Made by a program: the position numbers and the translations under genes | Assembly: GCF_022012445.1 (NCBI RefSeq) | Contig: NZ_JAKLTS010000006.1 | Span: 62,001-126,000, forward strand | Source of the DNA: Massilia sp. TS11 | Lineage (GTDB): Bacteria > Pseudomonadota > Gammaproteobacteria > Burkholderiales > Burkholderiaceae_D | Direction of reading: 5' to 3' | Length of the DNA: 64,000 bases | Shown here: positions 17,368-28,196 of the stretch, one piece after another | How positions within the stretch are numbered: position 1 is the stretch's first letter | Layout: every line of letters starts with the position of its first letter | The notes under the pieces: generated by a model | Seen by the model: only the letters and a program-made list of their open reading frames with translations | What the model was told of the DNA's origin: nothing | Databases searched by the model: none

Positions 17368-19312
17368 TCCCGTGCGCCGCCTGCGCGCCGCCGTCCTGCT
17401 GCGCCGCCTGCCCCTGTGGCTGGGCGGCCTGCTGCCCTGGCTGGCCGTGCGCGCCTGGGCCGGCGCTGCGCTGTGGCTGCTGTTGGCGGCAGCCGATGCC
17501 TGGCGCCAGCGCCAGCGCCTGCAGCGCGACTGGCCGCGCTGGCTCGACGCCGAGCTGGCCCAGATGGAGGATTCGAGCGCGCTGCTGCAGCAGGCCGCCA
17601 CGCCGATCGCCCGTCTGCAGCAGGCGCGCCTGCTGGCGCGTCTGGATGCGGCCCTGGACCACGCGGCCACGCGCACGATCGCGCGCCGCCATGTCGGCCT
17701 GGGCTTCGGCTGGCTGCTGGCCAGCGCGCTGCTGGCCGCGACCGTCTGGCTGGCGCAGCAGCCGCGCGCCGCCGCCGTGGCCAGCGCTCCCGGCGCCGTC
17801 ACGGCGCGCGCCCCGGCCGGCACCTTGGCCGTGAGCGTGCGCCCGCCGGCCTACACCGGCGTGGCCGCCTCGGACGGCAAGCCGCGCGACCTGCAGATTC
17901 CCGAACAGAGCCTGGTGCGCTGGTGTCTGAACGGCGCCGCGCCCGGCACCATCGCCCTGTCCGACGGCCAGCAGCTCGACCCGGCCGGCGGCTGCGCCGA
18001 ATGGACGGCGACCGAATCGGTGTTCTGGCGCTGGCAGGGGCAGCGCTACACGATCAAGGTGCAGCCCGACCTGGCGCCCGAGATCGTGGTGAGCGCGCCG
18101 GGCGAGATGGTGCAGCTGCTGGCGCGCGACGCCAAGGCGGCGCGCATCGCCTTCAGCATCCGCGACGACTATCAGATCATGCGCGCCACCCTGCACCTGA
18201 CGCTGGCGCGCGGCAGCGGCGAGAACATCCGCTTCTCCGACAAGGAAGTGCCGATTCCGGCCGGCCCCAATCCGCGCCAGCGCGCCTGGGACAAGCAGTG
18301 GGCGCTGGCCGAACTGGGCATGGAGCCCGGCGACGAACTGTACTTCTTTGTGCGCGCCAGCGACAACGCCGCCAAGCCGCATCTGGTGCAGTCGCCCACC
18401 TACACTTTGCGCCTGCCCGGTCCGCAGGCGGCCGAGAACGAATCCTCGGCCCTGCCGGCCCTGGCCAAGCCGGAGAACCTGCGCAGCCAGCGCCAGATCA
18501 TCATCGACACCGAGCAGCTGCTGGCTGATATCAAGGCCAACCCCAAGCTCGGCTACCCGGTGATCCGCGCGCGCAGCGAGCAGATCGCGGCCGACCAGGC
18601 CCTGCTCAAGCGCCGCTATGGCCAGTTCCTCGGCGAGGAATCGAGCCTGTTCGGCGGCGGCGACGATGACGATCACGGCAAGGGCGGCGATATGCTGCAC
18701 CAGTTCGGCCACGCGCACGACGAGGCCGAGAATGCCACCCTGTTCGACGAGAACACCAAGAAGGTGCTGCGGCGCGCGCTGGCGGCGATGTGGGACGCCG
18801 AGCGCGAACTGCGCGCGATCAGCCCGAAGACGGCGCTGGCGCCCGAGTACAAGGCGCTGGAAGCGATCAAGGAGCTGCAGCAGGCCGACCGCATCTACCT
18901 GCACAAGACCGCCTTCGCGCCGCCCGCCATCAAGGAGGAAAAGCGCATGACGGGTGAAATGAACGGCGCCCGCAGCTATCAGCGCGCCCAGGGCACGGCC
19001 GGCGAGATCGCCCCGCCCGAGGTGACCGAACTGATTCAGGCCCTGAGCGCCGACGGCGCCTTGCCGGCCCTGTGGCAGCGCGCCGCGCTCGACTGGATCC
19101 GCGCCCATCTGGACCAGGACGAGGCGCGCCTCGCGGCCCAGCAGGCCGTGCAGGATGTGGCCGATGGCTGCCAGCCCTGCCGTGCCGGTCTGCGCGCCTG
19201 GCTGCGTGGCGGTATCGGCCAGGCGCCGGTGCTGCTGCAGCCGCGCAGCCAGGCCGTGTCGCCGTTTGCGCGCGCCTTCGAGGCCGCGCGCCCGCCGGAG
19301 AAAACCCGATGA
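17351..19312 (+). CDS. DUF4175-like membrane protein
   Basis: The 653-residue protein has two N-terminal hydrophobic segments (residues about 18-45 and 115-135), then a Pro-rich VRPPAYTG segment and Ig-like strands. A long helical, charged region follows, with an Asp/His-rich stretch near residue 445 (GGGDDDDHGKGG). This pattern resembles DUF4175 proteins found with MoxR and BatA genes. The ATG at 17351 was chosen because it starts the N-terminal charged segment; it overlaps the upstream gene by 17 bp. The role is unknown; an envelope scaffold is possible. Confidence 0.65.
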   Translation: MSAAPDPVRRLRAAVLLRRLPLWLGGLLPWLAVRAWAGAALWLLLAAADAWRQRQRLQRDWPRWLDAELAQMEDSSALLQQAATPIARLQQARLLARLDAALDHAATRTIARRHVGLGFGWLLASALLAATVWLAQQPRAAAVASAPGAVTARAPAGTLAVSVRPPAYTGVAASDGKPRDLQIPEQSLVRWCLNGAAPGTIALSDGQQLDPAGGCAEWTATESVFWRWQGQRYTIKVQPDLAPEIVVSAPGEMVQLLARDAKAARIAFSIRDDYQIMRATLHLTLARGSGENIRFSDKEVPIPAGPNPRQRAWDKQWALAELGMEPGDELYFFVRASDNAAKPHLVQSPTYTLRLPGPQAAENESSALPALAKPENLRSQRQIIIDTEQLLADIKANPKLGYPVIRARSEQIAADQALLKRRYGQFLGEESSLFGGGDDDDHGKGGDMLHQFGHAHDEAENATLFDENTKKVLRRALAAMWDAERELRAISPKTALAPEYKALEAIKELQQADRIYLHKTAFAPPAIKEEKRMTGEMNGARSYQRAQGTAGEIAPPEVTELIQALSADGALPALWQRAALDWIRAHLDQDEARLAAQQAVQDVADGCQPCRAGLRAWLRGGIGQAPVLLQPRSQAVSPFARAFEAARPPEKTR

Positions 19313-20826
19313 GTATCGCCCTGTTGCTGGCCGCGCTGGCCAGCGCCGCCCTGTATCTGCGCCGGCGCGCCTGGCTTGAGGCCGTGCTGGTGCTGCTGGC
19401 CGGGGCCGCGCTGGCGGCCCTGCTGGCGCGCCTGAGCCAACCGGCCAGCGAGGCCGGCGCCTTGCGTGTGACAGCCGCCAGTAGCGCCGCCGAGGTGGCC
19501 GCGGCCGCGCGTCTGCGCGTTGATGGCGACGGCCTGCCTGGCGCCGTCTGGCGCGACCTGCCGGCCCGTCCGCTCGACTGGCAGGCCCCGGCCACGCCCA
19601 GCCTGCAGCTCGATTTTCCGCGCCAGATCACGCTCGGGCGCAGCCTGCGGGTGGCGCTGACGCGCAGCCCGGCTGTGGGCGAAGCGCGCCTGCAGCTGCT
19701 GGCGGAAAACGGCCAGCTGCTGAGCGAAACACGTTCGAAAGAAGCGACGCTGGCGCTCGACTGGCTGGCGCCGGTGGCCGAGGACCTGGTGCTGCGCCTG
19801 CGCCTGCTGGACGCGGCCGGCAAGACCGTGGCCGAGGGGCCGCTGCCGGTGCGCGTGCTGCCGGCCGTACCGCTGCAGGCGCGCGGCCGCCTGTATGCGC
19901 CGTCGTTTGACGCCAATGCGCTGAACCGCCTGCTGACCGACAGCGGCGCGAATATCGACTGGGAGGTCACGCTTGGCAAGGACCTGCGCCGCAGCGAGAC
20001 GCCGAAGGAAGCGGGCCAGACGCGCGACCTGCTGCTGCTCGACGCTGCCTGGTTCGAGCACGCGCCGGCCGCCACGCGCCAGGCCACGCTGGCCCAGGTG
20101 GCGCAAGGCGCCAGCCTGATTATCCTGGGCGCCAACGCCAGCGACGCCGCCGTGTGGAGCGCCAGCCTGCAACTGGGCCTGCGCGCGGCCGGCGAGACTG
20201 CGCTGAGCGGCGCCGCCCTGAGTCTGAGCGCGGCCGCGCTGGCGCCGCAGCCGGGCGGCCCGTGGCAGGCGGTGGAACCGGGCATCGTCGCACGCGACTG
20301 GCAGCAGGGCCGCATCGTCTGGCTCGGCGTGGCTGACTGGCACCGCCATGCGATCAGCGAGCCGCAGCAGCTGGGACGCTGGTGGCAGGGCGTGCTCGAT
20401 GCAGCGCGTGTGCAGCGCATGACGCCGGTGCAGTGGCTGACGCCGGCCAGCATGCCGCTGGCCGGGCAGCGCAGCGAAATCTGCGCCATCGGCGTGCAGG
20501 GCGAGGTGACGCTGCCGCAGCTGCAGCAGACCCTGAGCTGGCAGGCGCGCCCGGAACTGGCCGATGCGCGCTGCATCGCCGTCTGGCCGCGCAGCGCCGG
20601 CTGGCTGGAGCTGCGCAGCGGCGCGCTGCAGCAGCGCGTGTATGTGTTCGGCGCGGACGACTGGCCGCAGTGGCAGGCGGCCGAACGGCGCACCGCCACG
20701 CAGGCCTATCAGGCGCGCACGCCGCAGGCGGCCAGCGCCGGCCAGCGGCCCTTGCCGGCCTGGCCGTTTGCCGTGCTGGCCGCGCTGGCCCTGTGCGGCC
20801 TGTGGTGGCGCGAACGCGGACGTTAA
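19309..20826 (+). CDS. Membrane protein of unknown function, last gene of the MoxR operon
   Basis: The 505-residue product has N-terminal hydrophobic helices (residues about 2-17 and 21-45), a long soluble part with a LLLLDAAWFEHAP...LIILGANASD region resembling a glutamine-amidotransferase-like fold, and a C-terminal helix (WPFAVLAALALCGLWW) followed by Arg-rich residues. That layout fits a bitopic or polytopic periplasmic protein akin to the long BatA-type proteins. It was not recognised at family level. The ATG overlaps the upstream stop in ATGA, and its 3' end overlaps a convergent gene by 4 bp. Confidence 0.7.
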   Translation: MSIALLLAALASAALYLRRRAWLEAVLVLLAGAALAALLARLSQPASEAGALRVTAASSAAEVAAAARLRVDGDGLPGAVWRDLPARPLDWQAPATPSLQLDFPRQITLGRSLRVALTRSPAVGEARLQLLAENGQLLSETRSKEATLALDWLAPVAEDLVLRLRLLDAAGKTVAEGPLPVRVLPAVPLQARGRLYAPSFDANALNRLLTDSGANIDWEVTLGKDLRRSETPKEAGQTRDLLLLDAAWFEHAPAATRQATLAQVAQGASLIILGANASDAAVWSASLQLGLRAAGETALSGAALSLSAAALAPQPGGPWQAVEPGIVARDWQQGRIVWLGVADWHRHAISEPQQLGRWWQGVLDAARVQRMTPVQWLTPASMPLAGQRSEICAIGVQGEVTLPQLQQTLSWQARPELADARCIAVWPRSAGWLELRSGALQQRVYVFGADDWPQWQAAERRTATQAYQARTPQAASAGQRPLPAWPFAVLAALALCGLWWRERGR

Positions 20827-21413
20827 GCGTCGGCGATGGCCGCGCCGCGCGTCAGGGTCAGCGGGATATGGCCGGCCCAGACGGGCAGGGCAAGGTCCTC
20901 GGCATCGTCTTTCGGTCCGCCGCGGCGCACCTTGCACACCGCCTCGTCGAGGGCGATGCGCAGCACCGTGGTGGCCGCCACTTCCTGCGCGTTCCCGGGC
21001 CGCACCTGCGCGGCGCGGCCGGGCGCCAGCTTCTCCATCAGCAGATCGAGCGCGCCGACCGTGTCAGCATGGCGTTCGAACTGGCCGTAGATCACGGCGC
21101 TGCGGTAGTTCATCGTGTGGTTGAAGGCCGCGCGCGCCAGCACCAGGCCATCGAGGTGGGTGACGTTGACGCAGGCCTGGGCGCCGCCGAGCAGCACACG
21201 GATCAGGCGCGAGCCGTTCGAGCCATGGATGTACAGGTGCTCGCCGCTGCGCCAGCAGGCGGTCGGAATGCAATGGGTGCTGGCGCCGTCATGGAAGGCC
21301 ACCTGGCACAGCCAGGCCGCGTCGAGAATCTCATGCAGGGTGGCGCGTTCGTGGTCGGCGAGACTGGGGCTGCGCCGGATCTGGGTACGGGTCGAAGTGT
21401 TCATGGGGCGCAT
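20823..21413 (-). CDS. Pyridoxamine 5'-phosphate oxidase-related flavin-binding protein
   Basis: The product is 196 residues, or 193 if the second ATG at 21404 is used; neither start has a clear Shine-Dalgarno. It shows the split-barrel pattern of PNPOx-like proteins: AWLCQVAFHDGASTHCIPT, the GSNGSRLIRVLLGG strand-loop and NYRSAVIYGQFERH. Members bind FMN, F420 or heme and often reduce or detoxify small molecules. The substrate is not known. Its 3' end overlaps the MoxR operon by 4 bp. It may be read from the same direction as the spermidine-synthase-like gene upstream. Confidence 0.8.
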   Translation of the reverse strand: MRPMNTSTRTQIRRSPSLADHERATLHEILDAAWLCQVAFHDGASTHCIPTACWRSGEHLYIHGSNGSRLIRVLLGGAQACVNVTHLDGLVLARAAFNHTMNYRSAVIYGQFERHADTVGALDLLMEKLAPGRAAQVRPGNAQEVAATTVLRIALDEAVCKVRRGGPKDDAEDLALPVWAGHIPLTLTRGAAIADA

Positions 21414-21471
21414 GGTAGCGCCGCGGGTGGCTTGCCCGACAGGTCCAATCGCGCCGATCGCAGGGGACCAT

Positions 21472-22230
21472 TCAGCCGTGGTCTTCCATCCAGGATTTGA
21501 AACCGTCGACCCAGCTCTCGGCCTTCAGGTTGTAGCGCTTGCGGATCTGCGCGGCGCGCCGGTACAGCTCGGAGAAATCGACCTGGGGCGCGCGCTTGAA
21601 GGCGATCACGATGATGTTGGCGTCATCGACTTCGGGCAGCCAGACGACGGCGTCGAACACGGCCGACATGGCTTCCAGATTCGGCTGGTAGGCGTCGATC
21701 TCGCCGAACACATTGGTGGTCATGATGCCGTCCGCCGTCAGGCAGTCGGCACAGGCCTGGTAGAAGGCCTGGTCGCCGAACACTGGCGCGCGCGCGTGTT
21801 CGTCGTACAGGTCGACCTGCAGGATGTCGAAGCGGCCGTGCTGGGCCGGGTCCTCCACGAAGGCGCGCGCATCGCGTTCGCGCACGTGCAGGCGGGCGTC
21901 GTTGGGCGGCAGGCCGAAGTGCGACTCGCAGATCGCGATCACATTCGGATTGAGTTCGGCCACGTGCACTTCGGCCTGGGGGAACTGGTGGTAGCAGAAC
22001 TTGGCCAGTGCGCCGCTGCCCAGGCCCAGCTGGGCGATCCGGCGCGGGGCCGGCTGGAACAGCATCCACATCATCATCATCTGGACGTAGGCCAGTTCGA
22101 TCGCGTCCGGGCGCGCCAGGCGCATCGCGCCCTGGATCCAGGAGGTGCCCAGGTGCAGATACAGCACCCCATGGTCTTCGGTGGTGGTGGCGGGCGGGTA
22201 GCCCGGCTGGTCAAAACGGCGTGCGTGCAT
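21472..22230 (-). CDS. Spermidine-synthase-like class I methyltransferase-fold protein
   Basis: The 252-residue protein has the SAM-binding motif QLGLGSGALAKFCYH near residue 62, an acidic loop (VAELNPNVI) and DILQVDLYDEHA, the pattern of spermidine synthase-related proteins that lack a clear polyamine site. Real aminopropyl transfer is therefore uncertain. The ATG at 22230 was chosen because the conserved region begins soon after and upstream residues are low-complexity Arg-rich read-through. It follows the histidine kinase gene by 17 bp on the same strand and may be the last gene of the exporter operon. Confidence 0.75.
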   Translation of the reverse strand: MHARRFDQPGYPPATTTEDHGVLYLHLGTSWIQGAMRLARPDAIELAYVQMMMMWMLFQPAPRRIAQLGLGSGALAKFCYHQFPQAEVHVAELNPNVIAICESHFGLPPNDARLHVRERDARAFVEDPAQHGRFDILQVDLYDEHARAPVFGDQAFYQACADCLTADGIMTTNVFGEIDAYQPNLEAMSAVFDAVVWLPEVDDANIIVIAFKRAPQVDFSELYRRAAQIRKRYNLKAESWVDGFKSWMEDHG

Positions 22231-22247
22231 GCGCCGATGATAGCAGC

Positions 22248-23575
22248 TCAGGGAATCAGCAGGCTCACGCTCAGGCCGCCGCCGCTGCGGTTGGCCAGCA
22301 TGATGCGCCCGCCATGGGCCTCGGCGATCTCGCGCGCCAGCGCCAGACCGAGGCCGGTGCCGCTGCGCTTGGTCGAGTAGAAGGGCACCAGTGCATTGGT
22401 CAGCACGGCCTCGTTCATGCCGGGGCCGCGGTCGTTGACGTCGATGCGCCACATATCGTGCAGGCGCCGCACCTGCAGGCTGACGGCCTCGGGACGCGAG
22501 CCCGATTCGTGCGCGTTCTTCAGCAGATTGAGCAGGGCCTGGGCCAGCTGGGCGGCGTCGAATTCGGCCGCGCCGGCCGGCAGCTCGCCCTCGACCTGGA
22601 ACGGCATCTGCGCGGCCAGGCCGTCGAGGAAGGGGCCCCAGGCGGTCGGCTGCGGGCGCGGCGTGGGCAGCTTGGCAAAGCGCGCATAGCCGAGGATGAA
22701 CTGCTCGAGGTGGCGCGTGCGCTCTTCGATGGTGGCGAGGATCTGCGGCAGGCGCTCGGTCTGGCCGCGCCGCACCAGCTCGGCCCCCGAGTGAGCCAGC
22801 GAGGTCAAGGGCGCGAGCGAGTTATTCAGCTCGTGGCTGATCACGCGGATCACCTTCTTCCAGGTCTGCACCTCCTGGCGGCGCAGCTCCTGGGTCAGCT
22901 GGCGGATCAGCAGCAGTTCGTGCGGGCGCCCGTTCAGGCTGAAGCTGCGCCGCGCCAGGTGGTAGACGTCCTCCTCCTCGCCTTCGCCGGGCGCGGTGAA
23001 CAGGCCGTCGCTGCCGCGCGCCATGGCCTCCGACAGGGCCGGCGTGGCCTGGGCCAGGATCGCCGCCAGCGTGTGGCCCTCGAGCTTGCGCCCCTTGTGC
23101 AGCAGCTCGCGCGCGGCCAGGTTGGCGTAGACGATCACCGGTGCCTGGTCGCGCGTGGGCGGACTCGCCACCAGCAGCATCGCCACCGGCGTGTGCTGGA
23201 CCATCGTGTCGAGCAGCAGCTCGCGCTGGACCAGCTCGAGGCGCTGCTCGCGCAGCACCCGTCCGAGCGCGTTGTGGGCGGCGACGAGATCGCGCAGTTC
23301 GTCGTTCTGGCGCCAGTGCAGGCTGAAGGAAAAATCGCCGTCCTTGTAGCTGGTGACCGTGCCTTCGAGCGCGCGAAACAGCGACAGCATCGGCCGGAAC
23401 TGGCTGCGCAGCGTGAGAATCGCCAGCGGCAGCACGCCCGTCAGACACAGCACGAACACGGCCGCCGTGTGGCCCGGCCACAGGTGGTCGAGCGCGAGCG
23501 CGGCCGCGATGCCGAGTGTGAGCAGGGTGGCCAGCAGGGCCGACCAGCGCGTGATCAGCGACAGGCGGCGCGCCA

Positions 23576-23576
<1 letters not shown>
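22248..23576 (-). CDS. Sensor histidine kinase (NtrY/NtrB-like), partner of the adjacent regulator
   Basis: The 442-residue kinase has two N-terminal membrane helices (residues about 10-30 and 38-56), a HAMP-like linker, a PAS-like domain (about 120-230), the phospho-acceptor His248 in ISHELNNS and a catalytic domain with NLLKNAHES, DRGPGMN and GTGLGLALA. Its short periplasmic loop suggests membrane or cytoplasmic sensing. Start and upstream stop overlap by one base (TGATG), so it is co-translated with the sigma-54 response regulator, which is its obvious substrate. Confidence 0.9.
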
Positions 23577-24901
<1,325 letters not shown>

Positions 24902-24925
24902 GGCTGCAAGCATACCATCATGCTA

Positions 24926-26161
24926 TCAAGTGCTGCGGGTCGCCAGCGCCGGCGAGATCGAGGCCGCACGCCAGGCCGGCCCGTACACGGCCAGCACGCC
25001 CAGGCCCCAGAACAGCAGCGCGCCAAACAGCAGATAGGTAAGCGGCAGCGGCGTCATTTCGAGCTGGGCCACCAGCAGCGAATTGAGGCCGATGGCGCCG
25101 ACCACGCCGGCTGCCACACCCAGGCTGGTGATCAGGAAGTTCTCGGTGATGAAGTAGCGCAGGATGTCGATCTTGCGCGCACCCAGCGCGCGCCGCACCC
25201 CGATCTGCTTGCGCCGCTGGGTCACCCAAAGGCTGGCCATGCCGACGATGCCGCTGGCTGTGATCAGCAGCAGCAGGGCCGAGACGGTCACCAGCATCCA
25301 GGCCATCGCCATGTCGCTGCGGTAGCGGTCCTTGCGCTCCTGGCTGATGGCGCGCGCGCGCACGATGCTCGGATCATGGCTGGCCTTGCGCAGGGCTTCT
25401 TCGGCGTTCTTCATGACGGCGGCCAGGTCGCCCTGGTCGGCGCGCACTGTGTACAGGCTGAAGTTGCCGGCGCCGGTGGCGCGCTGCGGCAGGATCATCG
25501 AGAACTCGCCGCGCTCGCTGGTTTCGGCCGCATACGACTGCAGCCGCTCGATCACGCCGACCACGCGCATCGGGCGCGCCTCGTCGCCGGTGCCGTTGAA
25601 GAAGGTGCGCCCGACCGCGTCCTGGCCTGGCCACAGCTTCTCGGCCAGGGCGCGCGTGATGATCGCCACCTCGGGCCAGTCGACCGATTTGCTGCGGTCG
25701 ACGATCTGCACTTCGGACGGCTGGAAGTCGCGCCCGCCCACCAGCTTCAGACCCCAGGTGTCGATCAGCGATTCGGCCGTGTAGTAGTAGGCCACGGTGG
25801 CCGTCTCGCGGGTCTGGGTGCGCTCCACGGCGACGCCGGTGTTGGAGCCGCTGAAGGACATCGGAATCTGGCTGACGCTGGCCACCGAGCGCACGCCCGG
25901 CACGCCGCGCAGGGCCTCGGCCGCGCGCTGCTGGTTGGCCAGCTGCTCCTCGTGGCCCTGTTCGCGCAAGGTGCGCTGGAAGATCGAAAACACCTGGCCT
26001 TCGTTGGCGATGCCGCTCGGGCGCGCCGCCATCGCCTGGCGCAGACTGATGATGTGCACGGCGTTGGACAGGATGGCCAGGCTGATGGCCACCTGCAGGG
26101 CCACCAGAATGGCGCCCGTCTTGTTGCGCAGCAGGGCGGAGAAAATCGGTTTGATATCCAT
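24926..26161 (-). CDS. MacB/FtsX-type ABC transporter permease, second
   Basis: The 411-residue permease has one N-terminal helix (ALLRNKTGAILVALQVAISLAILS), a large periplasmic MacB core domain (residues about 50-275) and three C-terminal helices, the four-helix FtsX topology. The GARKIDILRYF segment is the typical coupling loop. The ATG at 26161 has GAGG at about 7 bp; a GTG at 26173 overlapping the upstream stop is the alternative. Together with the preceding permease and ATPase it makes a heterodimeric exporter of the YknYZ or MacB type, which handle antimicrobial peptides, siderophores or toxins; the substrate is not known here. Confidence 0.88.
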   Translation of the reverse strand: MDIKPIFSALLRNKTGAILVALQVAISLAILSNAVHIISLRQAMAARPSGIANEGQVFSIFQRTLREQGHEEQLANQQRAAEALRGVPGVRSVASVSQIPMSFSGSNTGVAVERTQTRETATVAYYYTAESLIDTWGLKLVGGRDFQPSEVQIVDRSKSVDWPEVAIITRALAEKLWPGQDAVGRTFFNGTGDEARPMRVVGVIERLQSYAAETSERGEFSMILPQRATGAGNFSLYTVRADQGDLAAVMKNAEEALRKASHDPSIVRARAISQERKDRYRSDMAMAWMLVTVSALLLLITASGIVGMASLWVTQRRKQIGVRRALGARKIDILRYFITENFLITSLGVAAGVVGAIGLNSLLVAQLEMTPLPLTYLLFGALLFWGLGVLAVYGPAWRAASISPALATRST

Positions 26162-26169
26162 GCGGGACC

Positions 26170-27483
26170 TCACTGGGATTTGAGTTGCAGGGCGGGCGTG
26201 ACCTGGCAGGCGCGCCAGGTCGGCAGCAGGCCGGCCAGCATGGCCGCCGCGATCGCCATCACAAAGGTCAGGATCAGCATCTGCCAGTCCATGCGCGCCA
26301 CCACGGCCAGCTCGCGCGAGGCCTGGCCGATCAGGGCCAGCGCGCCGAAAGCCAGGGCCAGGCCGAGCAGGCCGCCGGCCAGGCCGACCACGGCCGTCTC
26401 GACCAGGAACTGGCGGAAGATGTCGGCGCGCGCCGCGCCGAGGGCGCGCCGGACCCCGACTTCGGGCGCGCGCACGGAGAACTTGGCCAGCATCAGGCCG
26501 ATCGCGTTGACCAGGCAGAGCAGCAGGAAGCCGAAGGCCAGCAGGGCCGCCAGGCGGCTGTCATTGCCGGCCACTTTCAGGTGCTCCATCCACTGCATCA
26601 CGTCGAACAGCTGGTTGGGCGCGGCGCGCTTCATGCGGCCCAGTTTGCGCTGGCTGTCGGCATAGGCGTCGAGCCAGTTCTGCAGCTCGGCGCGGGCGCC
26701 GGCCGACTTCATTTCGAACCAGAAGGCGATCCACGTGCATTCGGAATCGAGCAGGCCCTGGTAGCCGGGCTGCACGCGCCCCGAGCAGCTCAGGCTGCCC
26801 GAGGGGCGGGCCTGGTGCCGGATCGCGCTCTGGAACGGAATCACGAATTCGTCCTCGCCGCCGAAGGCGCCGGGGCCGCCGATGATGCGGTAGTAGCGCG
26901 GCACCGGCAGGAAGTGATCGAGCACGCCGACCACGACGAAATCCTGGTTCATCAGATTGACCTTCTGGCCGACCGGATTGGCGCTGCCGAACAGCTTCTC
27001 GGACAGGCCGCGATTGAGCACGATGACGTCGGCGCCGGCCTTGTCCTCGGCCTCGCCCCAGCCCTGGCCGTACTGGAAGGGCGCATCGAACATGCTGAAG
27101 AAATCGGCGGTGGCGGCGATGCCGGAGGCGCCGAAGGGGTTCAGGTCGGTGCGCTGCGGGACGATCGGCTTGCTGACGCCGAAAATCGCCGTGCGCCGCT
27201 CGCCCATTTTCGAGGCCAGCAGATTGCTCGCATCGTGGAACGACAGCTGGTCGTCCTGGGGCGGATCGCCGGGCGCATAGCCTTCGGGCTGGCCGTTGTC
27301 GATCAAGGGCGAGAACAGGCGCTCGCTTTTATGCGGAATCGGATTGCCGCTCATGATGTGCAGGATGGTCAGCGTCGACACGCTGGCGGCCACGCCGACG
27401 GCCAGGGTCAGCACCATCAGCGCGGTCAGGGCCGGATTGCGCCGCAGCGAGCGCAGGCCAAGCAGGAAGTAATACTGGAACAT
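26170..27483 (-). CDS. MacB/FtsX-type ABC transporter permease, first
   Basis: The 437-residue permease has an N-terminal helix (ALTALMVLTLAVGVAASVSTLTIL), a periplasmic MacB core domain and three C-terminal helices with the coupling loop RRALGAARADIFRQFLVETAV. It is similar in layout to the second permease but clearly distinct in sequence, so the transporter is probably a heterodimer. It lies 9 bp after the ATPase gene and is followed by the second permease, all on the minus strand. Confidence 0.88.
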   Translation of the reverse strand: MFQYYFLLGLRSLRRNPALTALMVLTLAVGVAASVSTLTILHIMSGNPIPHKSERLFSPLIDNGQPEGYAPGDPPQDDQLSFHDASNLLASKMGERRTAIFGVSKPIVPQRTDLNPFGASGIAATADFFSMFDAPFQYGQGWGEAEDKAGADVIVLNRGLSEKLFGSANPVGQKVNLMNQDFVVVGVLDHFLPVPRYYRIIGGPGAFGGEDEFVIPFQSAIRHQARPSGSLSCSGRVQPGYQGLLDSECTWIAFWFEMKSAGARAELQNWLDAYADSQRKLGRMKRAAPNQLFDVMQWMEHLKVAGNDSRLAALLAFGFLLLCLVNAIGLMLAKFSVRAPEVGVRRALGAARADIFRQFLVETAVVGLAGGLLGLALAFGALALIGQASRELAVVARMDWQMLILTFVMAIAAAMLAGLLPTWRACQVTPALQLKSQ

Positions 27484-27492
27484 GGGCTCTCC

Positions 27493-28185
27493 TCAGGCCA
27501 CCAGGGTGGGCGTCTTGCGCACCAGGTCGGACACCTGGCCGTCGATGATGTGGACATTGCGCTGCGAGCGCGCGGCCAGCTCGGGGTCGTGCGTCACCAT
27601 CAGGATGGTGGTGCCCTCGGCATTGATCTCCTCCAGCAGTTCCATCACGCCGCGCGCCATCTGCGAATCGAGATTCCCGGTCGGTTCGTCGGCCAGCAGC
27701 AGCTTGGGGCTGCCGGCCAGGGCGCGCGCGATCGCCACGCGCTGCTGCTGGCCGCCCGACAGTTCAGACGGATAGTGGCGCATGCGCGAGGCCAGGCCGA
27801 CCTTGGCCAGGGCCTGCTCGATGCGCTCCTTGCGTTCGGCCGCATTGAAGCCGCGGTAGCGCAGCGGCACGTCGACGTTGTCGAACAGGTTTAGGTCGGG
27901 GATCAGGTTGAAGCCCTGGAAGATGAAGCCGAGCTTCTCGTTGCGCAGGCGCGAGCGGGCATTGTCGTCCATACCCTTGACGTTGACGCCGTCGAGAATG
28001 TATTCGCCGTCGTTGAAGTCTTCCAGCAGGCCGGCGATATTCAGGAAGCTGGTCTTGCCCGAGCCCGAAGGCCCGGTCACGGTCACGAATTCGCCCGGGT
28101 TCACGGTGATGTGAAAGCCGCGCAGCGCGTGGGTTTCGATCAGGTGGGTGCGGTAGACTTTGGACAGGTTGGTCATGCGCAGCAT
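27493..28185 (-). CDS. ABC transporter ATPase (MacB/LolD-type)
   Basis: The 230-residue ATPase contains Walker A GPSGSGKT, Q-loop FIFQGFNLIPDLNLFDNV, signature LSGGQQQRVAIARAL, Walker B LLLADEPTGNLD and the switch His in MVTHDPE. It is complete and of the type that powers MacB-like mechanotransmission. Two starts are possible; the one at 28185 (MLRMTNLSKVY) has AAAGGA at about 7 bp, while an ATG at 28200 would overlap the adaptor stop. Confidence 0.92.
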   Translation of the reverse strand: MLRMTNLSKVYRTHLIETHALRGFHITVNPGEFVTVTGPSGSGKTSFLNIAGLLEDFNDGEYILDGVNVKGMDDNARSRLRNEKLGFIFQGFNLIPDLNLFDNVDVPLRYRGFNAAERKERIEQALAKVGLASRMRHYPSELSGGQQQRVAIARALAGSPKLLLADEPTGNLDSQMARGVMELLEEINAEGTTILMVTHDPELAARSQRNVHIIDGQVSDLVRKTPTLVA

Positions 28186-28196
28186 GGGGATTCCTT